A DNA stretch of 64,000 bases from Streptomyces sp. TRM68416 (GTDB taxonomy: Bacteria; Actinomycetota; Actinomycetes; Streptomycetales; Streptomycetaceae). Positions 16,997-24,469 of the stretch are shown here, in pieces; position 1 is the first letter of the stretch, and every line of letters starts with the position of its first letter. The DNA is taken from assembly GCF_014596915.1 (NCBI RefSeq), contig NZ_JACVWU010000005.1, positions 62,001 to 126,000 on the forward strand. Reading direction: 5' to 3'. The notes under the pieces are model-generated. The model saw only the letters and a program-made list of their open reading frames with translations. It did not search any database and was not told the origin of the DNA. A program made the translations under genes and the position numbers.

Positions 16997-18034
16997 CTAC
17001 CGTCGGCGGGACGCCGCGTGCAGTGCGGTGGTGCTCGTGTGCCACATGTTGTCGGTGACGTTGATGGTGTGTCCGGGCGGCACGATCTCGTCGATGCGGT
17101 CGAGGACGTCGGTGGGGAGTTCGATGCCGTCGGCCGTCAGGTAGGACTCCAGGTGATCCATGGTGCGCGGGCCGACGATCGCGGAGGTGACCGCGGGGTG
17201 GCGGGTGGCGAAGGCCAGGGCCAGCTGGACGAGGGTGAGTCCGGCTTCGTCGGCGAGCGCCCCGAGGGCGTCGGCGGCGTCCAGCTTCGCGGCGTTCGCC
17301 GGGGCGGTGGCGTCGTAGACCGCGGAGAAGCGGGTCTGCCGGACCACCGAGCCCGGACCGGTGATCTGCCGCCCCTTGCGATAGCGGCCGGTGAGCCAGC
17401 CGCCGGCGAGGGGGCTGTAGGTGAGAACGCCCATTCCGTAACGCAGGCAGGTGGGCAGGACGTCGTACTCGGCGGCACGGTTCAGGAGGGAGTACGGGGG
17501 CTGCTCGGTGCGGAACCGTTCGCGGCCGCGGCGTTCGGCGGTCCACTGGGCCTCGACGATCTCGGAGCCGGCCACCGTCGACGCGCCGAACATGCGGATC
17601 TTGCCCGCGTGGACCAGGTCGGACAGGACGGCCAGGGTCTCGTCGAGGTCCACGGTCGGGTCGAGGCGGTGGACCTGATAGAGGTCGATCCAGTCGGTCC
17701 CCAGCCGGCGCAGCGAGCCTTCGACCGCCTTGGTGATCCAACGGCGGGACGTCCCGCGCTCGTTGGGGTCCTCGCCGAAGGGGAGGCCGACCTTCGTGGC
17801 GAGTACGACGTTCTCGCGCCGCCCGCCGCCGAGCGCCTTGCCCACGATCTGCTCCGACTCGCCGCCGGAGTAGAAGTCCGCGGTGTCGATGAAGTTGATC
17901 CCGGCGTCGAGGGCGCGCTGGATGATCTTGACGGAGTCGTCGTGGTCGGTGTTCCCGAACGCGCCGAACATCATCGCGCCCAGGCACAGCGGGCTGACGG
18001 AGACGCCTGTACGTCCAAGGGGTCGGTAGTCCAT
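16997..18034 (-). CDS. Aldo/keto reductase
   Basis: A 345-residue NADPH-dependent oxidoreductase of the AKR superfamily (TIM barrel). The catalytic tetrad is in place: Asp50 and Tyr55 in FIDTADFYSGG, Lys81 in LATKVGLPFG, and His122 in LYQVHRLDP. The SAIVGPRTMDHLE segment near the C-terminus forms the cofactor-phosphate site. The length and KVGLPFGEDPNERGTSRRWI insert resemble YghZ/YajO-type members. Physiological substrate unknown. It diverges from a TetR gene across a 141-bp gap with two matching palindromes, so it is very likely that regulator's target. Confidence 0.9.
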   Translation of the reverse strand: MDYRPLGRTGVSVSPLCLGAMMFGAFGNTDHDDSVKIIQRALDAGINFIDTADFYSGGESEQIVGKALGGGRRENVVLATKVGLPFGEDPNERGTSRRWITKAVEGSLRRLGTDWIDLYQVHRLDPTVDLDETLAVLSDLVHAGKIRMFGASTVAGSEIVEAQWTAERRGRERFRTEQPPYSLLNRAAEYDVLPTCLRYGMGVLTYSPLAGGWLTGRYRKGRQITGPGSVVRQTRFSAVYDATAPANAAKLDAADALGALADEAGLTLVQLALAFATRHPAVTSAIVGPRTMDHLESYLTADGIELPTDVLDRIDEIVPPGHTINVTDNMWHTSTTALHAASRRR

Positions 18035-18107
18035 GGAGGCTCCTGCTCCTCAAGTCGCCGCGAACGCGTCGCGGCATGGTGGGTGGGACCGGGCTCCGCG
18101 CATAAAC

Positions 18108-18153
18108 GGATAGCCTGTCCGCTGACCGTACCGGAGAACCGGATAGCCTATCC
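18108..18153. promoter_or_regulatory. Two TetR-type operator palindromes
   Basis: GGATAGCCTGTCC (18108-18120) and GGATAGCCTATCC (18141-18153) differ in one base; the second is a perfect palindrome about a central C. Their centres are 33 bp apart, about three helical turns. They lie between the divergent reductase and TetR genes, where a repressor would control both. Confidence 0.7.
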
Positions 18154-18175
18154 ACTTAAATCTTGGGGAGCTGAG

Positions 18176-18739
18176 ATGACCTCGGACGAGAAGCCCTCCC
18201 CGGCGAGGCGCGCGGACGCCGAACGCAACCGCGGCAAGATCCTCGCCGCCGCCCGCGCCGCCTTCGCCGAACCCGGCGCCCCCGCCTCCATGGCCGAGAT
18301 CTCCCGCCGCGCCGGAGTCGGCATGGCGACCCTCTACCGCAACTTCCCCAGCCGCCGAGAACTCCTGGAAGCGCTCTACGAGGACGAGGTCGACGCACTC
18401 TGCGCGGCCGCGGAGGCCGTCGCGGGCGACACGCCGGGGGAGTCGCTCATGGCCTGGCTGCACCGCTTCCACGCCTACTTCGCGAGCAAGCACGACATCG
18501 CCACCGAACTGCTCGCGGACTCCGGTGGCGACAGCCCCTTCTTCAGCGAGAACCGCGCCCGGGTCCTGGCCGCCGGCCGCCCCCTCCTCGTCGCCGCCCA
18601 GGAGGCCCACGAGGTCCGCGACGACCTCACCCTTGAGCAGATCTGCGACATGATCATCGCCATTGCCGGGATCGGCGGCGACCCCGACTACGTACAGCAG
18701 ATCCTGCGGGTCGCGCTGGATGGCTTGCGCACGGCCTGA
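18176..18739 (+). CDS. TetR-family transcriptional regulator
   Basis: A 187-residue regulator. The N-terminal helix-turn-helix is clear: NRGKILAAARAAFAEPGAPASMAEISRRAGVGMATLYRNFPSRRELLEALY at about 19-70. The rest is an alpha-helical ligand domain with no recognisable specificity. The ATG at 18176 follows GGGGAG at eight bases. Two near-identical palindromes in the shared promoter region suggest autoregulation and control of the divergent aldo/keto reductase, perhaps in response to a reactive carbonyl (inference). Confidence 0.9.
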   Translation: MTSDEKPSPARRADAERNRGKILAAARAAFAEPGAPASMAEISRRAGVGMATLYRNFPSRRELLEALYEDEVDALCAAAEAVAGDTPGESLMAWLHRFHAYFASKHDIATELLADSGGDSPFFSENRARVLAAGRPLLVAAQEAHEVRDDLTLEQICDMIIAIAGIGGDPDYVQQILRVALDGLRTA

Positions 18740-18746
18740 CAGCGGC

Positions 18747-18806
18747 CCGGAACTGCTCAGTCCGGAACCGCTCAGCCCGGAACCGCTCGATCCGGAACCG
18801 CTCGGT
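18747..18806. repeat. Four copies of a 15-bp tandem repeat
   Basis: Units based on CCGGAACCGCTCAGC occur four times in a row with one to three changes each, starting eight bases after the TetR stop. Non-coding. Confidence 0.85.
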
Positions 18807-18833
18807 GCGGATCACGGCAGGCCCCAAATCCCT

Positions 18834-18862
18834 TTGAGGCAAGCCGTGTTCTCTCCTAGGTT
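18834..18862 (+). promoter_or_regulatory. Promoter of the esterase gene, probably giving a leaderless mRNA
   Basis: TTGAGG and TAGGTT are separated by 17 bp. The -10 ends only seven bases before the GTG at 18870 and no ribosome site is seen, so transcription would start at or next to the start codon. Confidence 0.55.
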
Positions 18863-18869
18863 GGCCCGC

Positions 18870-19724
18870 GTGACGATCGAGGTGCCCCACCAGCCGCTGC
18901 CGATCGACCAGTCGGACGTTCGCTACGCCCACGGCCCCGACTCTGTCGCACAGCCAGGTGTGGCTCCGGGAGAGACGATCGAGTTCGACTGGAACGACAA
19001 CGACAGTGGCGTATATCCCGGCACGTCCCGGAAGTTCTGGGTCCACGTGCCGGCGGGCTACGACCCTGCCGACCCGGCGTCACTCATGGTGTTCCAGGAC
19101 GGATGGTGGTACCTGGACCCCGCAGGTGAGGTTCGCGGCGCGACCGTCCTGGACAACCTCGTGCACCGGGGTGACATCCCCGTCACCATCGGCGTGTTCG
19201 TCGACCCCGGCGTCCGCCCCGACGCCGAGGATCCGAAGAACCGCAACATCGAGTACGACGCGTTCGACGACCGATATGCCAGATTTCTCCTGAACGAGAT
19301 CATCCCCGAGGTCACCAAGCGCTACTCGGTCACCGAGGACCCCGAGCGCTGGGGTATCTGCGGTGGCAGCAGCGGCGGCAACTGCGCGTTCACCGCGGCA
19401 TGGCTTCGCCCCGACAAGTTCCGCCGGGTCATCGCGTTCCTGTCCAGCTTCACGCAAATGCCCGGCGGCAACCCCTACCCCGACCTCATTCCCCGCGTCC
19501 CCGGCAAGCCACTGCGCATCTTCCTCCAGGCGGGCCACCGCGACCTGCGCTGGAACGAGCCCGAGGGCAACTGGCTCGCCAGCAACCTGCGCGTCGCGGC
19601 CGCGCTCGCGGAAGCCGGCTACGACTTCCGCCTCGTCCTGGGCGACGGCGGTCACAGCCCCAACCACGGCGGCGTCCTGCTCCCCGACGCCCTCCGCTGG
19701 ATGTGGCGTTCGGACGGCGGCTGA
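18870..19724 (+). CDS. Enterochelin esterase-like alpha/beta hydrolase
   Basis: A 284-residue cytosolic hydrolase of the esterase D/Fes-IroE group. Residues 40-60 carry the small beta module FDWNDNDSGVYPGTSRKFWVHVPAGYD split around the core fold. The nucleophile elbow is GGSSGG with Ser168. The C-terminal GDGGHSPNHGG supplies the catalytic His, and an acidic residue is likely in the AGHRDLRWNEPEGN segment. There is no signal peptide. Related proteins hydrolyse siderophore or sugar esters, but no siderophore genes are nearby, so the substrate is open. GTG start chosen from the promoter position; the upstream in-frame region is the 15-bp repeat. Confidence 0.82.
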   Translation: MTIEVPHQPLPIDQSDVRYAHGPDSVAQPGVAPGETIEFDWNDNDSGVYPGTSRKFWVHVPAGYDPADPASLMVFQDGWWYLDPAGEVRGATVLDNLVHRGDIPVTIGVFVDPGVRPDAEDPKNRNIEYDAFDDRYARFLLNEIIPEVTKRYSVTEDPERWGICGGSSGGNCAFTAAWLRPDKFRRVIAFLSSFTQMPGGNPYPDLIPRVPGKPLRIFLQAGHRDLRWNEPEGNWLASNLRVAAALAEAGYDFRLVLGDGGHSPNHGGVLLPDALRWMWRSDGG

Positions 19725-19781
19725 GTGCGGCCAGGTGGCGCCCCTCCCGCAACTCCGCCCCGCCCGAGGCACACTGACCTC

Positions 19782-19994
19782 ATGTCCAGTCGTCGCAGAA
19801 GCTGCCCCGAGTGCCGTCGCGAGATCGCCGTGGTCGCCGGGCGGTTCGCACGGCACGATCCGCCCGGCGCGCGGGCCAACGGGGAACTCGTCTCGTGCCC
19901 CGGATCCCGCCGGCCCGCCCAGATCGGCACGCCCCAACCGTCCTTGGACGGCTACGTGGTGCCGGAATTCCCCGGCCAGATACCGCTGTTCTGA
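19782..19994 (+). CDS. Small conserved cysteine protein, possible zinc ribbon
   Basis: A 70-residue basic protein. It begins MSSRRRSCPECRREIAVVAGRFARHD and has a third cysteine in ELVSCPGSRR, giving a CxxC plus C pattern with a nearby His that could bind one zinc ion. The end is SLDGYVVPEFPGQIPLF. The function is unknown. The ATG at 19782 is preferred because the upstream codons are proline- and arginine-rich. Confidence 0.6.
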   Translation: MSSRRRSCPECRREIAVVAGRFARHDPPGARANGELVSCPGSRRPAQIGTPQPSLDGYVVPEFPGQIPLF

Positions 19995-20110
19995 CCCCGG
20001 TCGGACGAGCGGAGGGCGGCCCGCCGACTCACCCCGGCCGCGTCGAAGCGGCAGGCGTGTGCGCCCGCGCCCCCGGACCATCGGCCGCCCGTCGAGCCGC
20101 GGGCCCTCCA

Positions 20111-20211
20111 GGCTCACGCTGACCCTCCGGGCTTACGCTGACCCTCCGGCGCTTACGCGGGACGCCCGGCACTTACGAGGGACGCCCGGCACTTACGAGG
20201 GACGCCCGGCC
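20111..20211. repeat. Five degenerate copies of a 20-bp tandem repeat
   Basis: Units of the form CTTACGAGGGACGCCCGGCA repeat about five times; the last two full units are identical, earlier ones drift (GCTTACGCTGACCCTCCGG). They fill most of the 310-bp gene-free gap between the small cysteine protein and the convergent NAD(P)-binding gene. No gene or RNA was seen in that gap. Confidence 0.85.
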
Positions 20212-20304
20212 GCGAACTTCCGCGCTCGGTGCGCCCCGCCCCTACCGCCGCTCGTCCGCAGCAGCTCCTCCGGTGCGGCGCGCACCGCCCCTACGCCGTC
20301 ACCC

Positions 20305-20961
20305 TCAGTTCCCCGCCACCGACTTCACCGCCACCGCGACCGGCGCCGACCCGCTGACCAGTTCCAGCGTCAGTCCGGCCGTGGCGGATGTGTCGACCAG
20401 TTCGGCCAGTACGGCCGCCACGTCGTCGCGCGGCACCGGGCCGCGGCCCGTGTGCGCCTCCAGGCGGACCAGGCCGGTGCCGGCGTCGTTCGTGAGCATG
20501 CCGGGGCGCAGGATCGTCCAGTCCAGGGCGTCCAGCTTGCGCACATACGCGTCCGCCTCGCCCTTCGCGCGCAGATAGACGTCGAAGACCTCACGGCCCT
20601 CGTGCTTCGGGTCCGCGCCCATCGACGAGACGACCACGTACCGGCGTACGCCCGCCCGGACCGCCGCGTCCGCGAAGAGGATCGCCGCGTCCCTGTCCAC
20701 CGTCTCCTTGCGGGCCGCCCCGCTGCCCGGGCCCGCGCCCGCCGCGAAGACCACCGCGTCCGCACCCTGCAGACGCGCCGCGACCTCCTCGACCGACGCC
20801 GACTCCAGGTCCAGCAGGACCGGTTCGGCACCCGCCTCCCGCAGGTCGTCGCCCTGCTCGGGGTGGCGGATGATGCCCGCTACCTCGTTCCCGCGCGCGG
20901 CGAGCAGTCGCTCCAGCCGCAGCGCGATCTGACCATGACCACCAGCGATGACAATGCGCAT
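20305..20961 (-). CDS. NAD(P)-binding protein of the atypical SDR type
   Basis: A 218-residue single-domain Rossmann protein. It opens MRIVIAGGHGQIALRLERLL (nucleotide loop GGHGQIA at 7-13), contains the ADAVVFAAGAGPGSG strand and the VVVSSMGADP segment, and ends with the DDVAAVLAELVD helix. This is the NAD(P)H-binding SDR_a5 pattern (YwnB/YtfG-like), where members are redox sensors or quinone reductases; no catalytic YxxxK pair is evident apart from VYLRAKGEAD, which may play that role. The ATG at 20961 starts the fold. Confidence 0.85.
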   Translation of the reverse strand: MRIVIAGGHGQIALRLERLLAARGNEVAGIIRHPEQGDDLREAGAEPVLLDLESASVEEVAARLQGADAVVFAAGAGPGSGAARKETVDRDAAILFADAAVRAGVRRYVVVSSMGADPKHEGREVFDVYLRAKGEADAYVRKLDALDWTILRPGMLTNDAGTGLVRLEAHTGRGPVPRDDVAAVLAELVDTSATAGLTLELVSGSAPVAVAVKSVAGN

Positions 20962-21311
20962 GCCTTCGACCGTACGCCCGCGCAGGGGCATCCGCCCCAC
21001 GAGCGGAGGGCTGCGCAAGGGCATGGCCCTGGGCCCGGAAGCGCGCGGACTTCGGCCCGCGCGTGCGCCCATGACGTACAGGGCCACGCCAGGTCGGCAG
21101 GAGCCGCGCACGGCCCCGAGCTCACGCGGGTCAGTCAGCAGCCGCACAGGCCCCCGCACGCACCCGACTACAGCAGCCGTCGCGCACGCCCCCCGCACGC
21201 CCCCCGACTACAGCAGTCGCCGCGCACGCCCCCGCCCTCACGCCCGCACCAACTCTCCGTCACACGCCACTCCCCACTCCCCACCCCCCACCCCCAACAC
21301 CCCCCTCAACT
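20962..21311. other. Gene-free 350-bp spacer with a 40-bp direct repeat
   Basis: No supported gene was found. It contains a 30-bp segment starting CCCGACTACAGCAG repeated once with 40-bp spacing (21163-21192 and 21203-21232), and a C/A-rich low-complexity tract near 21240-21310. Confidence 0.6.
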
Positions 21312-22598
21312 TCAGGACACCTCCCCCCGCCCCTGCCGAGGCAGCCCCAACTCCGCCGCGGCTGCCGAGTTGCAGTACTCCCGCACCGCGCTCGTCCGTG
21401 CCACCACCCGCCCCCGATGGATCACGATCCGGCTGTACGCCAGTGACAGCGCCCCCGCCAGCCGGTCCCCGCGCACCGCGAGGAGGTCGGCGGGGAAGCC
21501 TGCCTCGACGCGGACCTCGGGGAGGCCCAGCGCCGTCCGCGCGGCCGAACTGACCGTGTCGTAGGCGTCCTCGGGGCGCAGTCCGTAGCGGGACGCGAGC
21601 AGGTACGCCGCTTCCAGGGGATCGCCGCGGCCCACCGGGTTGGATACGTCCCGCAGGGCGCCGCTGCCCGCGGCCACCCGTACGCCGGCCGCGCGCAGCA
21701 GCCGTACGGGCGCCGTGCCGCGCTTCTCCACGCCCCCGCAGCCGCCCTGCGGCAGGCAGACCACCGTCACCCCGGCCGCCGCGAGCTGGTCCGCGGTGCG
21801 GCCCGCCACGTCGGAGGGCAGGCGCGCGAGGCCGGCGCACGGGCCCAGGGTCACCCCGGGCCGCAGCCCGCCGGCCATCGCCGCCAGGCGGGACAGGCGG
21901 GCCGGGTCCGCGGCGTCCGTGTGCAGGTCGACCGGGCAGCCGTGTTCGGAGGCCAGCTCCAGGACCGCCTCCACGTACCCCGTCGGATCGGGGTCCAGAT
22001 CCGGACAGCCGCCCACCACGGACGCGCCCATCTTCACCGCGTCCCGCAGCATCGCCAGCCCGTCCGCCCCGGCCGCGCCGGTCAGCAGCCGGGGCATCGC
22101 CACCGCCGTCAACTCCGTGAGCCCGCGCAGCGAACGGCGTGCCTGGAGTACGGCGGCCAGCGCGCCGAGTCCCTGGACGTCGCCCACGCGCACGTGTGCC
22201 CGTAGCGCGGTCGCCCCGTGCCCGAGCTGGAGCAGAGCGGCCTCGGTCGCCCGGCGCTGGACGTCCTGGGGGTCGTAGGAGACGGGGCCCTCCGCGTCGG
22301 CGGACAGCGCGGTGTCGCCGTGGGCGTGCGGCTCGGCCGGGGCCGGCAGGAGCAGGAAGCCGCTGAGGTCCACGCGCGCCCCGCACGCGCGCGTGCCGCC
22401 CGCCGCCAGGCTCCCGGCGGTGCCCACCGCCTCGACGCGCCCGCCGCCCAGCCGGACGTCCACGGTCCGGCCGTCGGTGAGCCGCGCCCCGCACAGCAGC
22501 AGAGCGGCCGGATCGGATGCCCCCGAGGACGACGACGAGGACGACGACGAGGACGACGAAGAGGACGAATGGGGCGGCTGGGGCTGGCTGTCGGGCAT
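21312..22598 (-). CDS. Cytosine-deaminase-like amidohydrolase, probably inactive
   Basis: A 428-residue member of the cytosine deaminase/atrazine hydrolase amidohydrolase group. The first metal motif survives as PHAHGD (His91, His93) and the third His as His226 in DLHTDAADP. Other key positions are changed: the catalytic Glu expected three residues after that His is Ala229, the usual SH-motif His position reads LGPCAGL, and the metal Asp of the GSDN-type motif is Gly313 in GSGALRDVSNP. The N-terminus has a run of 15 serines (residues 11-25) encoded by a GAC/GAG-type repeat. It is most likely a pseudoenzyme or has a different chemistry. ATG at 22598 has a GGAG ribosome site. Confidence 0.75.
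   Translation of the reverse strand: MPDSQPQPPHSSSSSSSSSSSSSSSGASDPAALLLCGARLTDGRTVDVRLGGGRVEAVGTAGSLAAGGTRACGARVDLSGFLLLPAPAEPHAHGDTALSADAEGPVSYDPQDVQRRATEAALLQLGHGATALRAHVRVGDVQGLGALAAVLQARRSLRGLTELTAVAMPRLLTGAAGADGLAMLRDAVKMGASVVGGCPDLDPDPTGYVEAVLELASEHGCPVDLHTDAADPARLSRLAAMAGGLRPGVTLGPCAGLARLPSDVAGRTADQLAAAGVTVVCLPQGGCGGVEKRGTAPVRLLRAAGVRVAAGSGALRDVSNPVGRGDPLEAAYLLASRYGLRPEDAYDTVSSAARTALGLPEVRVEAGFPADLLAVRGDRLAGALSLAYSRIVIHRGRVVARTSAVREYCNSAAAAELGLPRQGRGEVS
22524..22568. repeat. Serine-codon trinucleotide tract in the amidohydrolase gene
   Basis: Fifteen serine codons in a row (mostly TCG and TCC on the coding strand) form an imperfect triplet microsatellite near the start of the amidohydrolase gene. 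Length changes by whole codons would keep the frame. Confidence 0.9.
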
Positions 22599-22846
22599 CG
22601 CGCTCCAGGTGCTCGGTGCTCGGGCTGCGCGGGGGGACAAGATCACGCAGAGTGAGTCGAGCCTAGGGCGGTGATCCGCCCGCGGCCGGGAGGAGCGCAA
22701 TAGTCGTACCGGTGTGGTCCGCCGTGCGGGCGACCAGCGGAGGAGGCTGCCGAGGCGCCTGGGACGCCCGCCGGATCAGGGCGCGGCGGGGGTCGCGAAA
22801 CGGATTTGGGTGAACGGCGGCGGACCGTGTAATGTCTTCATCGCTC

Positions 22847-22919
22847 GCCCCAATAGCTCAGTCGGCAGAGCGTCTCCATGGTAAGGAGAAGGTCAACGGT
22901 TCGATTCCGTTTTGGGGCT
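22847..22919 (+). tRNA. tRNA-Thr (GGU)
   Basis: A 73-nt tRNA with acceptor GCCCCAA/TTGGGGC, anticodon arm TCTCC-ATGGTAA-GGAGA (anticodon GGT), and T arm with GGTTCGATTCC. CCA is not encoded. A TAATGT hexamer 11 bp upstream is a candidate -10. The 248 bp between this gene and the divergent amidohydrolase gene hold no other gene. Confidence 0.96.
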
Positions 22920-22965
22920 CTGGTGTGAGAGGTTCCCGCCGCAAGGCGGGGCCCGATCGCATCAC

Positions 22966-23038
22966 AGCGGTGTAGCTCAGTCGGTAGAGCAAGCGGCTCA
23001 TAATCGCTGTGTCACCGGTTCAAGTCCGGTCACCGCTA
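22966..23038 (+). tRNA. tRNA-Met (CAU)
   Basis: A 73-nt tRNA with acceptor AGCGGTG/CACCGCT fully paired, so it is an elongator rather than an initiator, and anticodon arm AGCGG-CTCATAA-TCGCT (anticodon CAT). The T arm is CCGGTTCAAGTCCGG. CCA is not encoded. It lies 46 bp after tRNA-Thr, with a small CCCGCC/GGCGGG hairpin between them. Confidence 0.95.
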
Positions 23039-23043
23039 CTGAC

Positions 23044-23085
23044 AGTAGCCGATTGTGGGGTCGGTCCTTCGATCGGCTACTCTTC
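23044..23085 (+). terminator. Terminator-like hairpin after tRNA-Met
   Basis: AGTAGCCGAT (23044-23053) pairs with ATCGGCTACT (23072-23081), followed by a T-rich tail. It lies between tRNA-Met and rpmG and may end the tRNA transcript or attenuate entry into rpmG. Confidence 0.6.
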
Positions 23086-23128
23086 TTTGCGTTAAATCAG
23101 TCCTATCCGTTCGTCAAGGAGCACTCCT

Positions 23129-23293
23129 GTGGCTGCCACCGACGTCCGCCCGAAGATCACGCTGGCCTGCGTGGAGTGCAAGGAGCGGAACTACATCACC
23201 AAGAAGAACCGGCGCAACAACCCGGACCGTCTTGAGATGAAGAAGCACTGCCCGCGTTGCAACGCGCACACCGCGCACCGCGAGACGCGATAA
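23129..23293 (+). CDS. rpmG: 50S ribosomal protein L33 (zinc-binding form)
   Basis: A 54-residue basic ribosomal protein. It has two CxxC pairs, CVEC and CPRC, with [18 protein letters not shown] between them, which marks the zinc-containing (C+) L33 type as opposed to the zinc-free paralogue many actinobacteria keep for zinc starvation. GTG start at 23129 with AAGGAG at 23116-23121. A terminator follows at 23309. Confidence 0.96.
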   Translation: MAATDVRPKITLACVECKERNYITKKNRRNNPDRLEMKKHCPRCNAHTAHRETR

Positions 23294-23308
23294 ATCAGGC
23301 TCGTACGA

Positions 23309-23340
23309 CGAGGCCGTCCCCATAACAGGGGGCGGCCTCG
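23309..23340 (+). terminator. Terminator of rpmG
   Basis: CGAGGCCG(T)CCCC pairs with GGGG(G)CGGCCTCG around a short A-rich loop, 16 bp after the rpmG stop. Confidence 0.8.
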
Positions 23341-23425
23341 CGTCGTTCCGTCGGCCGGAACCGGGTGGTAACCCTCGGGCCGGCCATCGTCGAACCCCGC
23401 TGAGCTATCAGGAGGTGCCGAGCCC

Positions 23426-23878
23426 ATGGCGCTCGACCAGTCCTTCGTCGGGCGGACCTATCCGCCCACCGATCCCTACGAGGTCGGCCGGGAGAAGATC
23501 CGTGAGTTCGCGGAGGCGGTGGGGGACGCCAACCCGGCGTACACGGACCCGGAGGCCGCCAAGGCTCTCGGCCACCCCGATGTGGTCGCCCCGCCGACCT
23601 TCGTCTTCGCGATCACCTTCAAGGCCGCGGGGCAGGTCATCGCCGACCCGCAGCTCGGCCTCGACTACAGCCGGGTCGTGCACGGCGACCAGAAGTTCGC
23701 CTACACCCGCCCCGTCAGGGCCGGTGACCGGCTGACCGTCACCTCGACCATCGAGGCGATCAAGTCCATGGCCGGCAACGACATCCTGGACATCCGCGGC
23801 GAGGTCCACGACGAGGCGGGGGAGCACGTCGTGACCGCCTGGACGAAGCTGGTCGCCCGCGCGGCCGAGGAGGCGTGA
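23426..23878 (+). CDS. MaoC/HadA-like (3R)-hydroxyacyl dehydratase subunit
   Basis: A 150-residue hot-dog-fold protein. YEVGREKIREFAEAVGDANPAYTDPEAAKALGHPDVVAPPTF matches the N-terminal MaoC-like dehydratase family and mycobacterial HadA. The position of the catalytic His in active hydratases is Tyr here (NPAYTDP), as expected for the non-catalytic subunit of the HadAB heterodimer. A strong GGAGGTG site precedes the ATG. The four-base overlap with the next gene and the rpmG-hadA-hadB order parallel Mycobacterium, where HadAB acts in type II fatty-acid synthesis. Confidence 0.85.
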   Translation: MALDQSFVGRTYPPTDPYEVGREKIREFAEAVGDANPAYTDPEAAKALGHPDVVAPPTFVFAITFKAAGQVIADPQLGLDYSRVVHGDQKFAYTRPVRAGDRLTVTSTIEAIKSMAGNDILDIRGEVHDEAGEHVVTAWTKLVARAAEEA

Positions 23879-24315
23879 GCAATCCCATGACGGCGAAGAT
23901 TTCGTACGCCGACGTCGAGGTCGGCACCGAGCTGCCCGCCCAGACCTTCCCGGTGACCCGCGCCACGCTCGTGCAGTACGCGGGTGCCTCCGGCGACTTC
24001 AACCCGATCCACTGGAACGAGAAGTTCGCCAAGGAGGTCGGCCTGCCGGACGTCATCGCGCACGGCATGTTCACCATGGCCGAGGCGATCCGCGTGGTCA
24101 CCGACTGGACCGGGGACCCGGGCGCGGTCGTCGAGTACGGCGTCCGCTTCACCAAGCCCGTCGTCGTCCCGAACGGCGACCAGGGCGCCACGATCGAGGT
24201 CAGCGGCAAGGTCGCGGCCAAGCTCGACGACAACACCGTCCGCGTGGACCTCACGGCGACCAGCGCCGGGCAGAAGGTGCTGGGGATGTCACGGGCGGTT
24301 GTCCGGCTGGCCTGA
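23875..24315 (+). CDS. MaoC/HadB-like (3R)-hydroxyacyl dehydratase, catalytic subunit
   Basis: A 146-residue hot-dog-fold hydratase. The R-hydratase motif is intact: GASGDFNPIHWNEKFAKEVGLPDVIAHGMF, with the Asp and His of GDFNPIHW as the catalytic dyad. It overlaps the HadA-like gene by four bases and is likely its partner. In mycobacteria the equivalent complex serves mycolic acid elongation; Streptomyces make no mycolates, so here it may dehydrate ordinary acyl-ACP or acyl-CoA intermediates (inference). GTG start at 23875; an in-frame ATG four codons later is an alternative start. Confidence 0.87.
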   Translation: MSNPMTAKISYADVEVGTELPAQTFPVTRATLVQYAGASGDFNPIHWNEKFAKEVGLPDVIAHGMFTMAEAIRVVTDWTGDPGAVVEYGVRFTKPVVVPNGDQGATIEVSGKVAAKLDDNTVRVDLTATSAGQKVLGMSRAVVRLA

Positions 24316-24439
24316 TGACTGTGTCGGGTGTGTAAGGGGCGTTCTCCATGGTGGGGCGCCCCTTACCGCGTTGAGGACCCCTACCGGCCCCAACGGGTGG
24401 GTGGGGGTGGGGGTTCCGTATGACGGGCGCGCTTGACTT

Positions 24440-24461
24440 AGTTAGTGATTGAGTACTAACT
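24440..24461. promoter_or_regulatory. Operator of the TetR/MFS system, copy 1
   Basis: GTTAGT and ACTAAC separated by eight bases (24441-24460), extended by one more complementary base on each side, end nine bases before the TetR ATG at 24470. The same half-sites with the same spacing recur at 25098. Confidence 0.8.
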
Positions 24462-24469
24462 TACGCTGC

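Noticed and set aside
22931..22965. Hairpin CCCGCC/GGCGGG between tRNA-Thr and tRNA-Met as a terminator.
   Set aside because: Short stem, no T-run, and the two tRNAs are 46 bp apart and probably co-transcribed; it is more likely a processing spacer.
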